Assembly: GCA_027625915.1 (NCBI GenBank)
Contig: JANTQA010000023.1
Span: 19,158,001-19,222,000, forward strand
Source of the DNA: Anaeramoeba flamelloides
Taxonomy: Eukaryota > Metamonada > Anaeramoebidae
Direction: 5' to 3'
DNA length: 64,000 bases
Part shown: piece by piece, positions 35,559 through 47,162 of the stretch
Layout: every line of letters begins with the position of its first letter
How positions within the stretch are numbered: position 1 is the first letter of the stretch
The notes under the pieces: generated by a model
What the model saw: the letters and a program-made list of their open reading frames with translations, nothing else
Told to the model about the DNA's origin: nothing
The model's database searches: none
Position numbers and translations under genes: made by a program

Positions 35559-37252
35559 TTAATTATCGAATATATTTGATCGAAAAGCAGAAACAGAATT
35601 AGCGATTCTCCAATTAGGAACTCTTTTCAAAGGCACATTAAATGATTTTGCTAAATCTAATTCTGTTTGGCTTTGCTGCGCTTGTATGTATTTGTGAGGC
35701 TCGATGAATCCATTATTATTATTGTTGTTGTTGTTGTTGTTGTTGCGAGAAGTTATTTCCCTTTCCATGACTTGATTTAAAAAAATGGGGATTGGCACAC
35801 TTCAGGCAATGCTTTCGAGTTCATCTTTTTCATTCTTTTTGTTTTTTGACTTCCTATTTGTTGTTGATGTTTTGATATTATCCAATTCTGAAAAAATATC
35901 GTTAAATCTTTTATTATCCTCGTCCTCGTCCTCGTCATTCTCATCACAGCCCTCTTCTTTTTCTTCATCGGAATTAAATTTGTCAAATTTTTTATTAAAA
36001 AGTTCATTTTCTTCCATTGAGAAATTGAAATAGGGAATATAATTTGATTCGTATACATCAAATTTTTTTTTAAACTTTTTCTGTTCTAGTTTTTTTTTTT
36101 TTTTCGTTTGGTTATCCTTTAACGATTTGTAATTCTGTTTAAATATGATTTTTTCCCCTTTCATTTCAAAGGTGTCTGTGTTTGAAATATTTTTTTTATT
36201 TTTTTTATTTTTCTGTGGGCGTTGCTTGATTGATTTTTTAAAGAAGGTCTGCAATTTTTTTTATTATTTTTAAGACTGGTTTTGGGTTTTTCGTTTTCTT
36301 TTTCTTTTTCTGTTGATTTTTGGTTGTCCTTTTTCTTTTCCTTTTTCTTTTTCTGTTTCCTTTTCTTTTCCTTTAACTTGATTTTCTTTTTCTTTTGCAA
36401 ATTCTTTTTTCTCGTCATATTTCGGTTTTTCTGTCTTTATTCCAAATTCATTTTGAATCTTTAAAATATTGTTCCATAATAATTGTTTTTCTTTTTTGAG
36501 AGTTAATTTTAATTGCTCAAATTGATTTTCTTGTCTTTGTTTCAACTTTTTGAGTTCTTGCTTCATTTTTTCTTTCTCGAGATTGAGGATTTGCTTCGTT
36601 TGTTGATTTAATTTAATTAATTCTTTTTCAAATTGATCATTATTGTCTTTTCTTCCTTTCCGATCTTATCAATTTCAGTTTTTGTTGTTTCTTTGGGGAG
36701 AATTATTTTAAATGTTTTGTTGTAGTTTTTGTTTGTTATGATCAACCCTTGTTCGGTTTTGTTTTTCTTATTTGTTTTTCAAAAAACAATGATTGATAAG
36801 ATAAAAAATGCAAATTCGGAATATTTGTTATTATTCGGTTTGTTTTTTATTGTTTTGTTTTTGTTTTATTGTTTAAACCCCGTTTATTTACAATAAAAAG
36901 TCCAATGTATAAAACTAAATGTTACTTACTATAATTTTTTTATTAACCACATAATTTGTTGGGGTTTTTTGATCAACAGCAAAAACAAAAGAATCACAAT
37001 TCAGACATTTAAACAAAACCCATTTTCAAATTTTTGTGTGAAAAGGTAAAGATTGTAATTTCTTTTCCTCAAACTTTCAATTTGAAAACTTACAATTTTA
37101 TGACCATTTATTGTTCGTTTTGAGAAAACTGGATCTTCAAGAATTTCAATGATTTCTTTATTTATTGTTTTTTTAGAGTCAAGAAGAGAATTGGTTTCTT
37201 GGATTTCTAATTGAAGATTCAAACACGAACAAAGAGTGCTTTGGTTATTCAT
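35559..37252 (-). CDS. Unrecognised Lys/Glu-rich coiled-coil protein gene, frame interrupted
   Basis: I do not recognise this protein. A first open piece starts at ATG 37252 (CSC near the N-terminus, LLDSKK, ILEDPVFSKRTINGHKI) and meets a good donor, GTAAGT, at 37093. A second piece (about 36660-36270) is a strong coiled coil (ELKKLKQRQENQFEQLKLTL) running into KEKE repeats. A third starts at an acceptor-like TTGCAG at 36251-36249 and runs through YIPYFNFSMEENELF, an acidic patch and an in-frame TGA at 35804-35802 to an Asn run and the C-terminus FNVPLKRVPNWRIANSVSAF, ending at 35559. Splicing with donor GTTAAA at 36377 would join pieces two and three in phase. Between pieces one and two I found no in-phase splice; a fragment with KCLNCDSFVFAVDQKT lies between them in another frame. 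It may be a real gene with unresolved small introns, sequence indels, or a young pseudogene. Confidence 0.45.
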
Positions 37253-38168
37253 TCAAATTGCTTGCTGTTTGTTTGTTTTTTTTTTTGTTTTGGTAAAGTG
37301 CTTGTGAGTAAGTAGCAATAATATTTGTAGATTTGAAAAACAATTTTTAAGGGAAAAAATGACAAAAAATGAGTTCCTAATAATTTTACCTCACCATTAA
37401 AGTCATTACTTTCTGAATTTTGAAGATGGTTTACTGGTTGTATAGGTTAGTTATTCTTGAATTGAATAACTAAACTCTGTTTCAGTCAAAGTGGCCCAAC
37501 ATTTTTTTCAAATATCAATTATTTTATAAAATTGACCTTTGAAGAACAAATAAGAAATTACTATAATAAGACACATCATGAATAGTTGGTATTTGTTTGA
37601 AAGAAAACCAATTAAACAATAGATTTTCTTAAAAATTGTAAAACTCAAATTCTTATCGTACCATTGATAAAAACAAGAAAGTTCGTTTTGAACTTCTACC
37701 TGGTATTTGAATAATAAGATAGGAAACAATTTTCACTTCATTTTCCATACTTTTCTTTTAGAAATCAAGCCCCAAAACAAAGTTTGTTGATATTTTTCGT
37801 CTCTATTTAAAAAAGGAAATGAAAATGAAGTGAAAATTTTTCCTATTTATTAAACAAATATCAAGATCAAAGATTGGATAAAATTCCAATAGAAATGAAT
37901 ATGATTTCTCAACAATCTTTATCACAGTTTCAATGACCTTAGAATAACATGTTTTTATCAAGTGACTATTGATCTTGTAATAAAAAAAATTTTTGCAACT
38001 GAATGAGGTTTTAAAAAAAAAATAGGAAAAAAAAATACAAAAATGTGTAAAAATGTGAAAAAATGATTTCAATTTTGAAAATTTTCAAAATAAAATTTTT
38101 CTTATAATATCTATGCAAACCCTTTAAACACATGTATTATACAATTACAACTTGGCCCCTTTGACTGA

Positions 38169-38200
<32 letters not shown>

Positions 38201-39641
38201 TTCTTAAATGGTTTCATTATATTTTAATCTAAAACACTTAAATTCTATAACAAAATAAATTATTTGTTAACCAAATAATAAAATTTACTTTTGAATATTT
38301 GAAAATGAAGGAAGTGCATGAGAAAAAAAAAAAAAATATTTTTAACTTATTTAAAGTAAACTCTTTTTCAGCCAAAGGGGACCAGTTTCTAAAGAAATAA
38401 AGCATATTCTATCCGTTTAATTCATTATTCTTCTCTAAATAAATTTCACTTTTCAGATCAAAATCATTTTTTCTCATTTAGTTGATTTTTACTTTGTCTT
38501 TTTGTTGTCTCTCATTTTTATCAAAAAAATTCAATTTTTCGATTCTGATCATTTTTTCTCAGAATTGTCATATTATTTTTTTTTTTTTGATTTTTGCTTT
38601 TTTTTTCTTTTTTCTTTGTGTTCTACATTTTTTTTTTTGAAAAATTAAATTTGAAAAAAAATGTTTGAAACTTCAAATTAACATGAGAAAAAGCGAGCCT
38701 TTTGTGTTTTCTTTTAAAATTCATACATTTTACCATTAAAGTAATCATATTGTAAACAATTTTAATTTACCAAAGAAATTGAGTAATTTCTCAGAAGACA
38801 TTCCAATAAAAGATACCAAAAAATTTTTTTAACATTTTTTTTTGAAATTTATGAAATTTTGTGGTATTTTGTATATGAACCTCGACTCTAATTACGAAGT
38901 TTATTTTTTTAAGTTATTTTTTAAAAAATCGTATTTTGGTTGATTCTTAAAAAAAAAAAGAGAATTTTTCATTTTTGGCTGATTCCCTTTGAGTGAAATG
39001 GAGTTTACATAAGATTTTCCAATGGATCATTTTTAAAACCTACGAAATTTTAAAAAAATAAATCAAGAGATAATTGAATGTCCATTTTCCTTTGATCCTG
39101 GAGTAAATAGAGAACAAAATTATCATAAAATAAACATATGATTTTCGAAAAAAAAATATATATTATTTTCACCATATGAAATATTTTTCGACAGACACTC
39201 TCATTGCGTATTAATTATTAATAAAGATTTTTTTATTAGTGTTTGTTATAATCATCATACAGAAATTTCAAGATTCATAAAACTTTAAAAGATGCAATTC
39301 TAATGGTAATTTAGATTTGAGATTCAAAAAATTAGAGAAATAATACAAAAAAAAAAAAGTTCAGAAGTCTAAAATGGTTATCAATTTTTGGAATGAAAAT
39401 TTAATTAAAGAAAATTTCACAATGGGGTTTAAGAGGTTTATTTTATTATTACCATTTAAATTAGATTTCCTGATTTTTATTCTTTTTTTTTATTTTTAAT
39501 ATTTTTGACTTTATTTTTTGAATTGAATTTCTTTTTACTTGTATATAAATAAATAAATAATTTGGATGTATAAATAAATAAATTATGAATATTTTCCATA
39601 TACATAAATTATATACTTTTGCCCGATTTTCTAATAATTTA
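37253..39641. other. Gene-free region between coiled-coil and U-box genes
   Basis: Contains a family B element (37471-38179), a (TA)n run immediately after it, and T-rich sequence with nothing identifiable at 38350-39600. The 3' end of the U-box gene (stop 39644-39642) borders it. Confidence 0.55.
37471..38179. mobile_element. Family B element B1, TA-flanked
   Basis: Left TAAACTCTGTTTCAGTCAAAG, right CTTTGACTGAAAAATAGTTTA, about 709 bp. The right end abuts a (TA)n run at 38179-38201, as expected for an element that uses TA target sites. Related copies: 13041 and 59547. A similar left end, CTCTTTTTCAGCCAAAGGGGACC, lies at 38361 and may be another fragment. Confidence 0.7.
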
Positions 39642-42600
39642 TCAAATAAACTTCCAAGTTAACGTTAAATAATTATTTGGTTGTATTTGTGTTTTAAATA
39701 GAAGATTATATTGTTGGTTCTGGCGAAGATAACTATACAAATTATCATTAGTAAGCTGATTATTAAACATAATACTTCTACCCGAGGAAAATAAACTATG
39801 ATGCTGCGCACGAGTTTTTTTTGCTAACCTTCCCCTCCCTCTTAGTGATCTGTTTGTTTTAGGTGTTTGATTTAATATTATTTCATTATTTAAAAATTTG
39901 ATTGTGTAATTTGATATAGATTTACATAAATAATTGGAATCGAAATTTGAAAAAATATCTTGGTTTCCAAATTTTAAGTAAAATAGCATTTTGGCAGTTT
40001 GTATTTCTAAAGAAGTGCTTAAATTATAATTCTCTAAGATAAACCTATCTCTATTGGAAAATATTTCGTTTAAAATATCAGAATTAAAGGGTATGCCTTC
40101 TTTATGTAATAGAATCCATTTACTGATTTTAAATTCTTGGTCGTATTCAAATGGTAATTCTGAAAGTTTCTGATTATATTTGTATTTACTTTTATAGTTA
40201 TTATCATTGATAATTTTAATTAATTTATTATAGTTATATCCTTCACGTAATAAAAATAAGAAATGGGTTTGATAAACCTTTTTATTTTCATTAAAAGGGC
40301 ATTTGTTTAACAAAATATTTTCAATGTTATTTGGTAATAATATTTTTTCGATTTTTTGTGAAAATATCTCTTCATATTCTTTTGTCCCAAAGAAATTATT
40401 TTTCATTAATTTTCTAATGGCCTCTTCTTTGATCATATGCTTTTTAATTTTTCTTATTAAATTTCGGAAATCCCAAATTTTTATTTCTCCATTTTCTGAA
40501 CCAGTAACTAATTCGTTAGAATTTAGTTTATTAATATAACTAATTTTAGTATCAAAGGCTTCTATTTGGTCAATTGTTTTGAAATTATTATTCAATATAA
40601 CTACAAATGTTGAATTTCTAGGATTGGATAAAGTTGATTTCTTGTATTTACGGGAATTTTTATTCTTGGATATTAATCCTTTATCATTCGTATTGCTTTT
40701 GTTAGATATATATAAATATAAATTATAATTAAATTGGAATAGTTTACCAGATTTCCCAAAATTTTTAAATTTGTTATTCGTGTTTATCAAAAATTTAATT
40801 TCATAAGTTATAAAATTTATTTGATATTTGGTTAAGATATTATTATAATTGCTATCAAAAAAATTTATTATATTTCCAATAATCTCAATATGAGAATATT
40901 TATCAAGGCATTTAGTATATGAATTATCATTGAGGCTATTGAATAAAAAAGTACCTGTATTTGTAAAAATTAAAATTTTTCCATCCTTGCATTCAGCTAG
41001 ACAATTAATCCTATTTTGATTTTGTACATTCCTCATTTTTTTCTTCACTCCAAATTGATTACTGTTACCTTGATTTCCAAATAAACTACTTGGTCTATTG
41101 TCAAATGTACAATTGTTATTTATATTATTATTTTTGATGTCTTTTATTGTAATCATATTTTCTACTATAAAATTATTATCCCATAAAATCAAAAAATTAT
41201 TATCATAAGTTATGAATTTATTATTTTTTAATTTTACTAAAGATTGAATGGGTGAATTATGCTCTGAAATAATTTTTTCGCATTCTCCTTGAATATTATA
41301 AATCTTTATAATATGACTTTCAATAAATAGAAATTGGTTTTCATTTAATTTTAAAAATGTAGCAATATTTACTTTTTGATCAACTTTAATAGTTTTTTCA
41401 ATTTTATAATATTTATTCCAAATAATAATTTGATAATCCTTTCCAAAACTTATAATTTTATTTTGGTTCATTGGAAAAATTTTAATTATCGTACCAGTAT
41501 GCCCATATAAAATCTTTGGTAAGTTATAATTCATTCCGAAATGCATTTTTAATCTTTTATAGTCTGATAATAAATATTGTTGGTTTTGAATTATTTCTTT
41601 TTGTTTTTTTATTATTTCGTCTTGCTCATCAATTTTCTTGGTCAAATCAGAAAAAATATTTCCAATTTCTTGAAATACAAGAAAAGGATTGTTATTTTCA
41701 ATTGATGTTTGTAATATGTTGTTATACCGAAACCTGATGCCTTCTTTTAAATTCCCTTCATTTTGATAAACTCTGTTTAATGCAGTTACAATTTCTTTGT
41801 TTTTATGATCCAATTCTGAGGCTTGTAAATAATATTTTTTACTTTTGTTAGGATCATCATTTTCATATTTTCTTCCCAATTTTAGTAGTAATTCTATTGA
41901 TTTCTCTTTCTTGTCTAGTGCTATATATAAACTTATCAAATTTGCTTGATAATTTTCATTATTTGGTTCAAGTTTTAAAGAATTTTTAAAGCAATGAAGT
42001 GCAATTTTAAAATTCAATTTTTGAAAATTTATTAATCCAATTTTATTCAAATATTCTGCAAGTTTTGTTTTGTTGTTTTTTTTTTCAAAAAATTGTACCC
42101 ATAAAGTCAAAATATTTAAATCTTCAGTTTCTTTGAATTCATTTAAATAAATTAAGGCCTCGACTAATTTGTTGTATTTTAAATATATTTGAATTATTAA
42201 GATTTGTGTTTGTTTGGCTTTATTTTTATAATTATTTTTCAGGTTTGTTTGGAAATTGAATTTGTACAAAGGTAATAGTTTTAATAGAATCTTTAAATTT
42301 AATAAGGTTTCTTCAGAATTTAATGGTTGTAAAGATTGTGTTTGAGTAATATCGGTCATTTCAATGGGAAAAAACATTTGAATATTTTTGTCTTCATTTT
42401 TTGGGTATCTTTTTAATAACATTGATTCATAGATCTGGATAGCTTTTTCTTTTTTATTTTTTGAAAGAAAATGTTCTGCCAATTCAAATCTATAAGTCCC
42501 CTTGGTTCCTTTTTGGAAAAGTGATTTCATTATTGTGATTTTCATTTCTTTGTGGCTTTCTTCCTTGGAAAACTCTTCTTTAATTTTGAAAGTTCTTAAG

Positions 42601-42959
42601 GCATAAGCGTATCTCTTTTGTTCAATAAATTCTTTGATTAGAGAATTACATTCTTTTTCTTTTTGTGTCAAATAACTGTTAATCATATGTTGTGCAAACA
42701 TATTTGGAACCAAATTATCGCCAATCTGTTGTTTGTTGACTGGGCTGACTCTCGGTTTGTTGAAAATTGTTTGTTCATAAGTTTGTCCATCTTCTGCTAC
42801 AACAGGGTTTCTCATTATTTCTTTTGAAATTGGGCAAACAATGAAGGGCTCTTTGTTCTTTAATTTATCCAGCTGTTTGTTTATATTTTGATCTTCCTCT
42901 TTCTCATTCAAACAAACGTACTCTTTGCTTTGAGTTTCGGAATTGTTTTTATTATTCAT
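39642..42959 (-). CDS. U-box / TPR / WD40-repeat protein (probable E3 ubiquitin ligase)
   Basis: A single-exon gene of 1105 aa ending in TGA. Residues about 37-105 are a U-box: EPFIVCPISKEIMRNPVVAE, GQTYEQ and the closing LVPNMFAQHMINSYL; U-boxes recruit E2 enzymes for ubiquitin transfer, without zinc. TPR-like helices follow at about 110-430 (ALHCFKNSLKLEPNNENYQ), a short coiled coil at about 440-470 (QDEIIKKQKEIIQNQQYLL), then diverged WD40 blades at about 480-620 (YGHTGTIIKIF, SFGKDYQIIIWNKY) and near 820 (TGSENGEIKIWDF). The last 250 residues are helical and unrecognised, with an RGRGR patch. Prp19 also pairs an N-terminal U-box with C-terminal WD40, but it is about half this size and lacks TPRs, so I do not call this Prp19. 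The ATG follows an A-rich leader. Substrate unknown. Confidence 0.85.
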   Translation of the reverse strand: MNNKNNSETQSKEYVCLNEKEEDQNINKQLDKLKNKEPFIVCPISKEIMRNPVVAEDGQTYEQTIFNKPRVSPVNKQQIGDNLVPNMFAQHMINSYLTQKEKECNSLIKEFIEQKRYAYALRTFKIKEEFSKEESHKEMKITIMKSLFQKGTKGTYRFELAEHFLSKNKKEKAIQIYESMLLKRYPKNEDKNIQMFFPIEMTDITQTQSLQPLNSEETLLNLKILLKLLPLYKFNFQTNLKNNYKNKAKQTQILIIQIYLKYNKLVEALIYLNEFKETEDLNILTLWVQFFEKKNNKTKLAEYLNKIGLINFQKLNFKIALHCFKNSLKLEPNNENYQANLISLYIALDKKEKSIELLLKLGRKYENDDPNKSKKYYLQASELDHKNKEIVTALNRVYQNEGNLKEGIRFRYNNILQTSIENNNPFLVFQEIGNIFSDLTKKIDEQDEIIKKQKEIIQNQQYLLSDYKRLKMHFGMNYNLPKILYGHTGTIIKIFPMNQNKIISFGKDYQIIIWNKYYKIEKTIKVDQKVNIATFLKLNENQFLFIESHIIKIYNIQGECEKIISEHNSPIQSLVKLKNNKFITYDNNFLILWDNNFIVENMITIKDIKNNNINNNCTFDNRPSSLFGNQGNSNQFGVKKKMRNVQNQNRINCLAECKDGKILIFTNTGTFLFNSLNDNSYTKCLDKYSHIEIIGNIINFFDSNYNNILTKYQINFITYEIKFLINTNNKFKNFGKSGKLFQFNYNLYLYISNKSNTNDKGLISKNKNSRKYKKSTLSNPRNSTFVVILNNNFKTIDQIEAFDTKISYINKLNSNELVTGSENGEIKIWDFRNLIRKIKKHMIKEEAIRKLMKNNFFGTKEYEEIFSQKIEKILLPNNIENILLNKCPFNENKKVYQTHFLFLLREGYNYNKLIKIINDNNYKSKYKYNQKLSELPFEYDQEFKISKWILLHKEGIPFNSDILNEIFSNRDRFILENYNLSTSLEIQTAKMLFYLKFGNQDIFSNFDSNYLCKSISNYTIKFLNNEIILNQTPKTNRSLRGRGRLAKKTRAQHHSLFSSGRSIMFNNQLTNDNLYSYLRQNQQYNLLFKTQIQPNNYLTLTWKFI

Positions 42960-43867
42960 TTTTTTTGATTTGTGTTGAAAGCCTTTTACAAAAAAATAAG
43001 AAAAATCAAAAATTTGAAAAAATGAAAATACTCTTCTTACAATAACATCTGAAGTAAATTTAAAATGTGTGTTTCAAAATATTATAAAGCTTGTTTCTTT
43101 TTTGGAGAAGTCCTAGACTTTAACCGAGACAAGAAACCAACAAGAAATAAACAAGAATTAAATATCGTATTGGTTTTTCAAAGTTTTCGTTGCCAAAAAG
43201 AAATTCTCAAAATGAAGGATCAAATGCGAAAATTTGTTCAAAATTTAGAGTAAATTTTTTAGGAAAAGTTTTTGATTGTAATAAAAAACAAAAAAAATTC
43301 AAAAAAAGAGAAAATTATGACAATTTATTTTAAAATATCCTTTTTTGACTAAATTCAAAAATATAATTGTTTAAGGTGGTAAGTACATTTTCCAAATTTT
43401 GAGTGCCATTATTTATGCGAAAATGAATCCTTCAAATCATTTCTTAAACCAAATACATTAATATTTTAATAAATAAAGAAGTGGAATATATCCTAGTTGA
43501 ATATATTTTCATACCAAATAAAAAAACGTCAATCCAATAAAAAAATGAAAAGATTGATCAAAAAAAAATAAATAAAAATCATTTATTTCTTGATCTTATC
43601 TGTAACATTCGATCCCATTACTTATTTTTTAATTTGATTTTGTTTTCAATTCTGGATTGAAAATACTTTTGTTTGTAAAATTTTTGAAAAACAAATTACT
43701 GTTTATTTCTAAAGAAATTTCTAAAATGAATTTTAGAACCCTCTTTTCCCTTTTGTTTATCTAATTCTTGATTGAGTTCAAAAAATAGGATATTTACTAA
43801 TTTCCTCTTCAGATATAAAGATTTATTAAACTTATTAGTTTGATTGTATAATTATTTATTGTCCATC

Positions 43868-44590
43868 AAAATGAGAACCCAAAAACCAAAATATTTCTGG
43901 ATCTGATTAAAATTTTTATTAAAATTTTCTTTTATTTTGGGTTGAATCTTCTGTAACTGTTTTTTGATTTAAATAATTCGGCTCCTTTATTTTAATTTTT
44001 GAAATAGTATTCTTTATTTTGGTATTGATTAATAAAAATATTTAAAAATACAGTTTTGAAAACAAATTTGTAAAAAAAAGTGTCTTGTACAATAATAATA
44101 AATGGTAATGAGGTGAGAAATTATAACTTAATAAAATGCTCATTATTATTACAAAGATATCGTTGAACAAATTATCTACAAAAATATAACTTGGATTATT
44201 TATTTTTTTATGCTTCTTGATTTCAACCAATTTCTTGGAAAGATAATCTTTTTTGTTTGGTCTTCTAAAAGAAAATCTTTGTTTCAAATACACAATTTTT
44301 CGGGTATATTTTTTTTTAGTTTATTTGACTAATTTCTCTTATTCATATAAGCATATTTCTTGATCCAAAACCAAATTTAATAATCCAAAAAATTGAGATT
44401 CTAAAAAAAAAAAATTGAAAAAATTGAAAAATGTTAGATTTAACGCTGAATTCCTTTGGTTTCTTTTAACAAATAGAGTTATGAGAGATGTTTTGGTTTC
44501 AAATTTAAGTTATCTTTTGTCACTCAAAAAATATTTTTCAGTAATGACTACACAATTAAAATTTTTCAAAATGGTAAAATGTACTTCCTT
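43868..44590. repeat. Family P repeat, copy 2
   Basis: Partner of 34620-35357 in the same orientation. Both end close to AAAATGTACxTxCTTCCTTAA; here the sequence continues into a family A element at 44604. Confidence 0.6.
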
Positions 44591-44603
44591 AACTAATTAT
44601 ATA

Positions 44604-44798
44604 CAATAAGTTCCACTTTTAAGGTACAAACTTTCAAAAAAATTTAAGGCATAAAAAAAATCTCAAATTAAGGAACATTTTTTTGAATTTTATATATACA
44701 AATTATTTACTAGAAACATAATATTTTATTTTAATTTTGAATTTTTTTATATTTCTTAATTTTCATTGAAAGTTTGTGCTCAAAAGTGGATCTAATTA
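44604..44798. mobile_element. Family A MITE, copy A3
   Basis: TA|CAATAAGTTCCACTTTTAAGG at the left; the right arm reads GAAAGTTTGTGCTCAAAAGTGGATC. The left arm is well kept, the right arm eroded. Confidence 0.7.
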
Positions 44799-45388
44799 TA
44801 AAAAAGTATCAAACAAATAAAGTGGGATTACAATTAGAAATCTTCTATTTTGAAATTTATTAGTTAAAAGAAAATCAAAAACAATGATTAAAATTTTCCC
44901 ACTTTTATTTTTCAATTAACTGTGATGTCAATTTCAAGGGGTTTGAAACAAAAAATTACAATATAAAATAACCTCTAATATATTCTTTCACACTTTAAAA
45001 TATAAACTTTCCTTTTCATTCAAATGGGTTCCGTAAAAAAAAACAATAAGTTCTTAACTAACACTAGAAACTTTATATTCTTTTTTTTTTAGTTTTTTCA
45101 ATGTAAACAATAAATAATTTAATAGAAAGAAACTATTTTTTTTTGAAATTAGAAAACATTCACACCATATCATTCTTTGAGAATTTATTATCTTCTTCAA
45201 CTTTGTTGTTTGATTTCATTTGAGAAAATAAGACTTTTCAAAAAAAAATGATGATAAAAATAACAGAATTTGTGGGAGGCTCGTATTAAAAAAAATTGAG
45301 GTCTTGGAAACTCCCTTTTTATAATAAAAAGTCACCTTACTTTTTTCATTAAAACGTAAAAATTAATAAGGTAAAAAAACAGAAAATA

Positions 45389-45423
<35 letters not shown>

Positions 45424-45846
45424 TAGTTTTTATAAAATTTTAATTTTAAAAAAGAAATTCTAAAAATGAATTTTCAGATATAAAATTGTTCTTCAATATT
45501 TAGAGACTATTTTTTGGAAAATTTTTGAGTATAAAAAATTCAAAAAAATATCAGAACTATTATAATGATAATATACCGAAAATTGAATTTTTTACACAAA
45601 ACCCCAAGATGTTTGTCTTTAAAATCGTTTGAAACTTGATATATTATGAAGTAACCAATTATATGTTGCATTTAAAAAATAATAAAGAAAAAATTCATTT
45701 TTAATTTCGAAGTTAGCTTTTCTATTCTAGGAACAAAAGTTTAAGTAATTATCGAGAGAAAAAAATAAAAATATTTTTTTTTCGAAATTATTTCAATTAC
45801 ATATTCAATTTACGAATTTTCATTTTTATTAAAGAGAATCCTGATA

Positions 45847-46582
45847 TTAAACCCCATCTAAAAAATTTGGAAAGACCAAAAATCAAAAATAGGGATAAAA
45901 AAACTAAATTTATTATATTTTTCCAAACTTAATATAAACCCACATTTAAGTTACATAGTATTAATGTTTTTATAAGTAATGATTTTCACCCAAATAAAAG
46001 AAAAAATTTCTTAAATCAAAAAAAAAAAAAAAACAGTGTGCCCACAGTACAGTCAGTTCTACTTTTAAGGCAGAAACTTTCAGAGAAATTTAAGGGTCAA
46101 TAAAAATCTCAAATTAAGGCACAAAAATCAAATTCTAGTAAAAATATTTTATGAAAAAAATTTTTTCAAATTTTGTACTTAAATTTAAGATTTTTGTGTG
46201 CCTTAAATTTCGTTGAAAGTTTCTGTCTTAAATTCGAAATTGACTTTAATGAAAGGAGTGTAACGAAAAATTTATTAGGATATTTGTTGAAATTTCACCA
46301 ACAATTGTTGAACTATCAAATGATAAGATACCTTTGACCAATTATTTGATATTTTCCAATTCAACAAACTCAAAATTATCCTCCTAACAAACTTCGAAAA
46401 AAAATTCTAGATCTAAAAAATCAGATTAAGTAACTGGAAAAAGCAAATGAAAACAAAACAAAAAAAAACAAAAAATGATAAAGTTTGGTGAATTAAAATT
46501 ATTTCCAAATTGGATGTAAAGTACAGTTTTGTTATTCTTTCAACTGTTGAAAATGTGTCCAAATTTTTCGAATTTAGTTTAT
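45847..46582. mobile_element. Family C element C4 hosting a family A copy
   Basis: Left TTAAACCCCATCTAAAAAATT, right AATTTTTCGAATTTAGTTTA. After removal of 46050-46246 the length and sequence match C2 (27313-27856), including AAGTTACATAGTATTAATG and GAAATTTCACCAACAATTG. Confidence 0.75.
46050..46246. mobile_element. Family A MITE, copy A4, nested in C4
   Basis: TA|CAGTCAGTTCTACTTTTAAGG...TGTCTTAAATTCGAAATTGACT|TTA. It interrupts the family C sequence GTGTGYCYC...AATGAAA, so family A was still moving after C4 inserted. Confidence 0.82.
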
Positions 46583-47162
46583 TGTATTTACAAATTTTCT
46601 CTTGTCGAAAAAATTGTTCACACATTTAGTGGATAAGAGATTCTATATATAATTGAAAATTTGATTATTTGTTTATAAAAATTATTTTTAGTTTTCCAAC
46701 CTTTATAATATAAAATATTGAAAACTCAATTATTCAAATAGTTTATTTCGTCAATTATAAAAATCACTAATACATGTTACACTCGAAATTTCTATAAAAA
46801 CTCAAAGGTGAACCAAGTGTTTTCGAAAATTTAATTTTTATACACCAATTTATTCTCTTGAAATATAATTTTATTTTGGCATTTCTATACAAAAAAATGT
46901 AAAATTTTTCATTTTTTTCTTCAAAAGTGAATAAACTTTGAAAGAATGGTAAATATCAAAAAAGAAAACAAGTGAAAGGTAATTTTTTTAAACAAAATAA
47001 AAATAAAAATCAAATCAACAAAAAATTAATTTTATCAATTGTTAAATACTAGTTGACAATATTATTTTGAAGTATAAATGAAAAATGGTAGTTTGAGAAT
47101 AATAACGGAAATTAAATTAAAATAGTATATGAGTGAAGGAAATAGATAAAAATATTTTTTTT

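Larger units (their letters stand above)
42960..47162. other. Gene-free repeat region upstream of the U-box gene
   Basis: Contains a family P copy, a family A copy directly after it, a (TA)n run at 45393-45421, and a family C copy with a family A copy inside it. The U-box promoter should lie in 42960-43800, where I see no defined motif. The short plus-strand open frame at 43065 has no family features. Confidence 0.55.

Noticed and set aside
39642-42959. Calling the U-box gene Prp19
   Set aside because: Twice the expected length, TPR body present, WD40 part diverged and no Prp19-specific coiled coil.
43065-43253. Plus-strand frame of 62 codons upstream of the U-box gene
   Set aside because: Short, no homology cues, no flanking exon of matching phase; better read as upstream non-coding sequence.
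44042-44293. Minus-strand frame of 83 codons
   Set aside because: Falls within the family P repeat, and the other copy at 34.6-35.4 kb does not keep the frame open; not a host gene.
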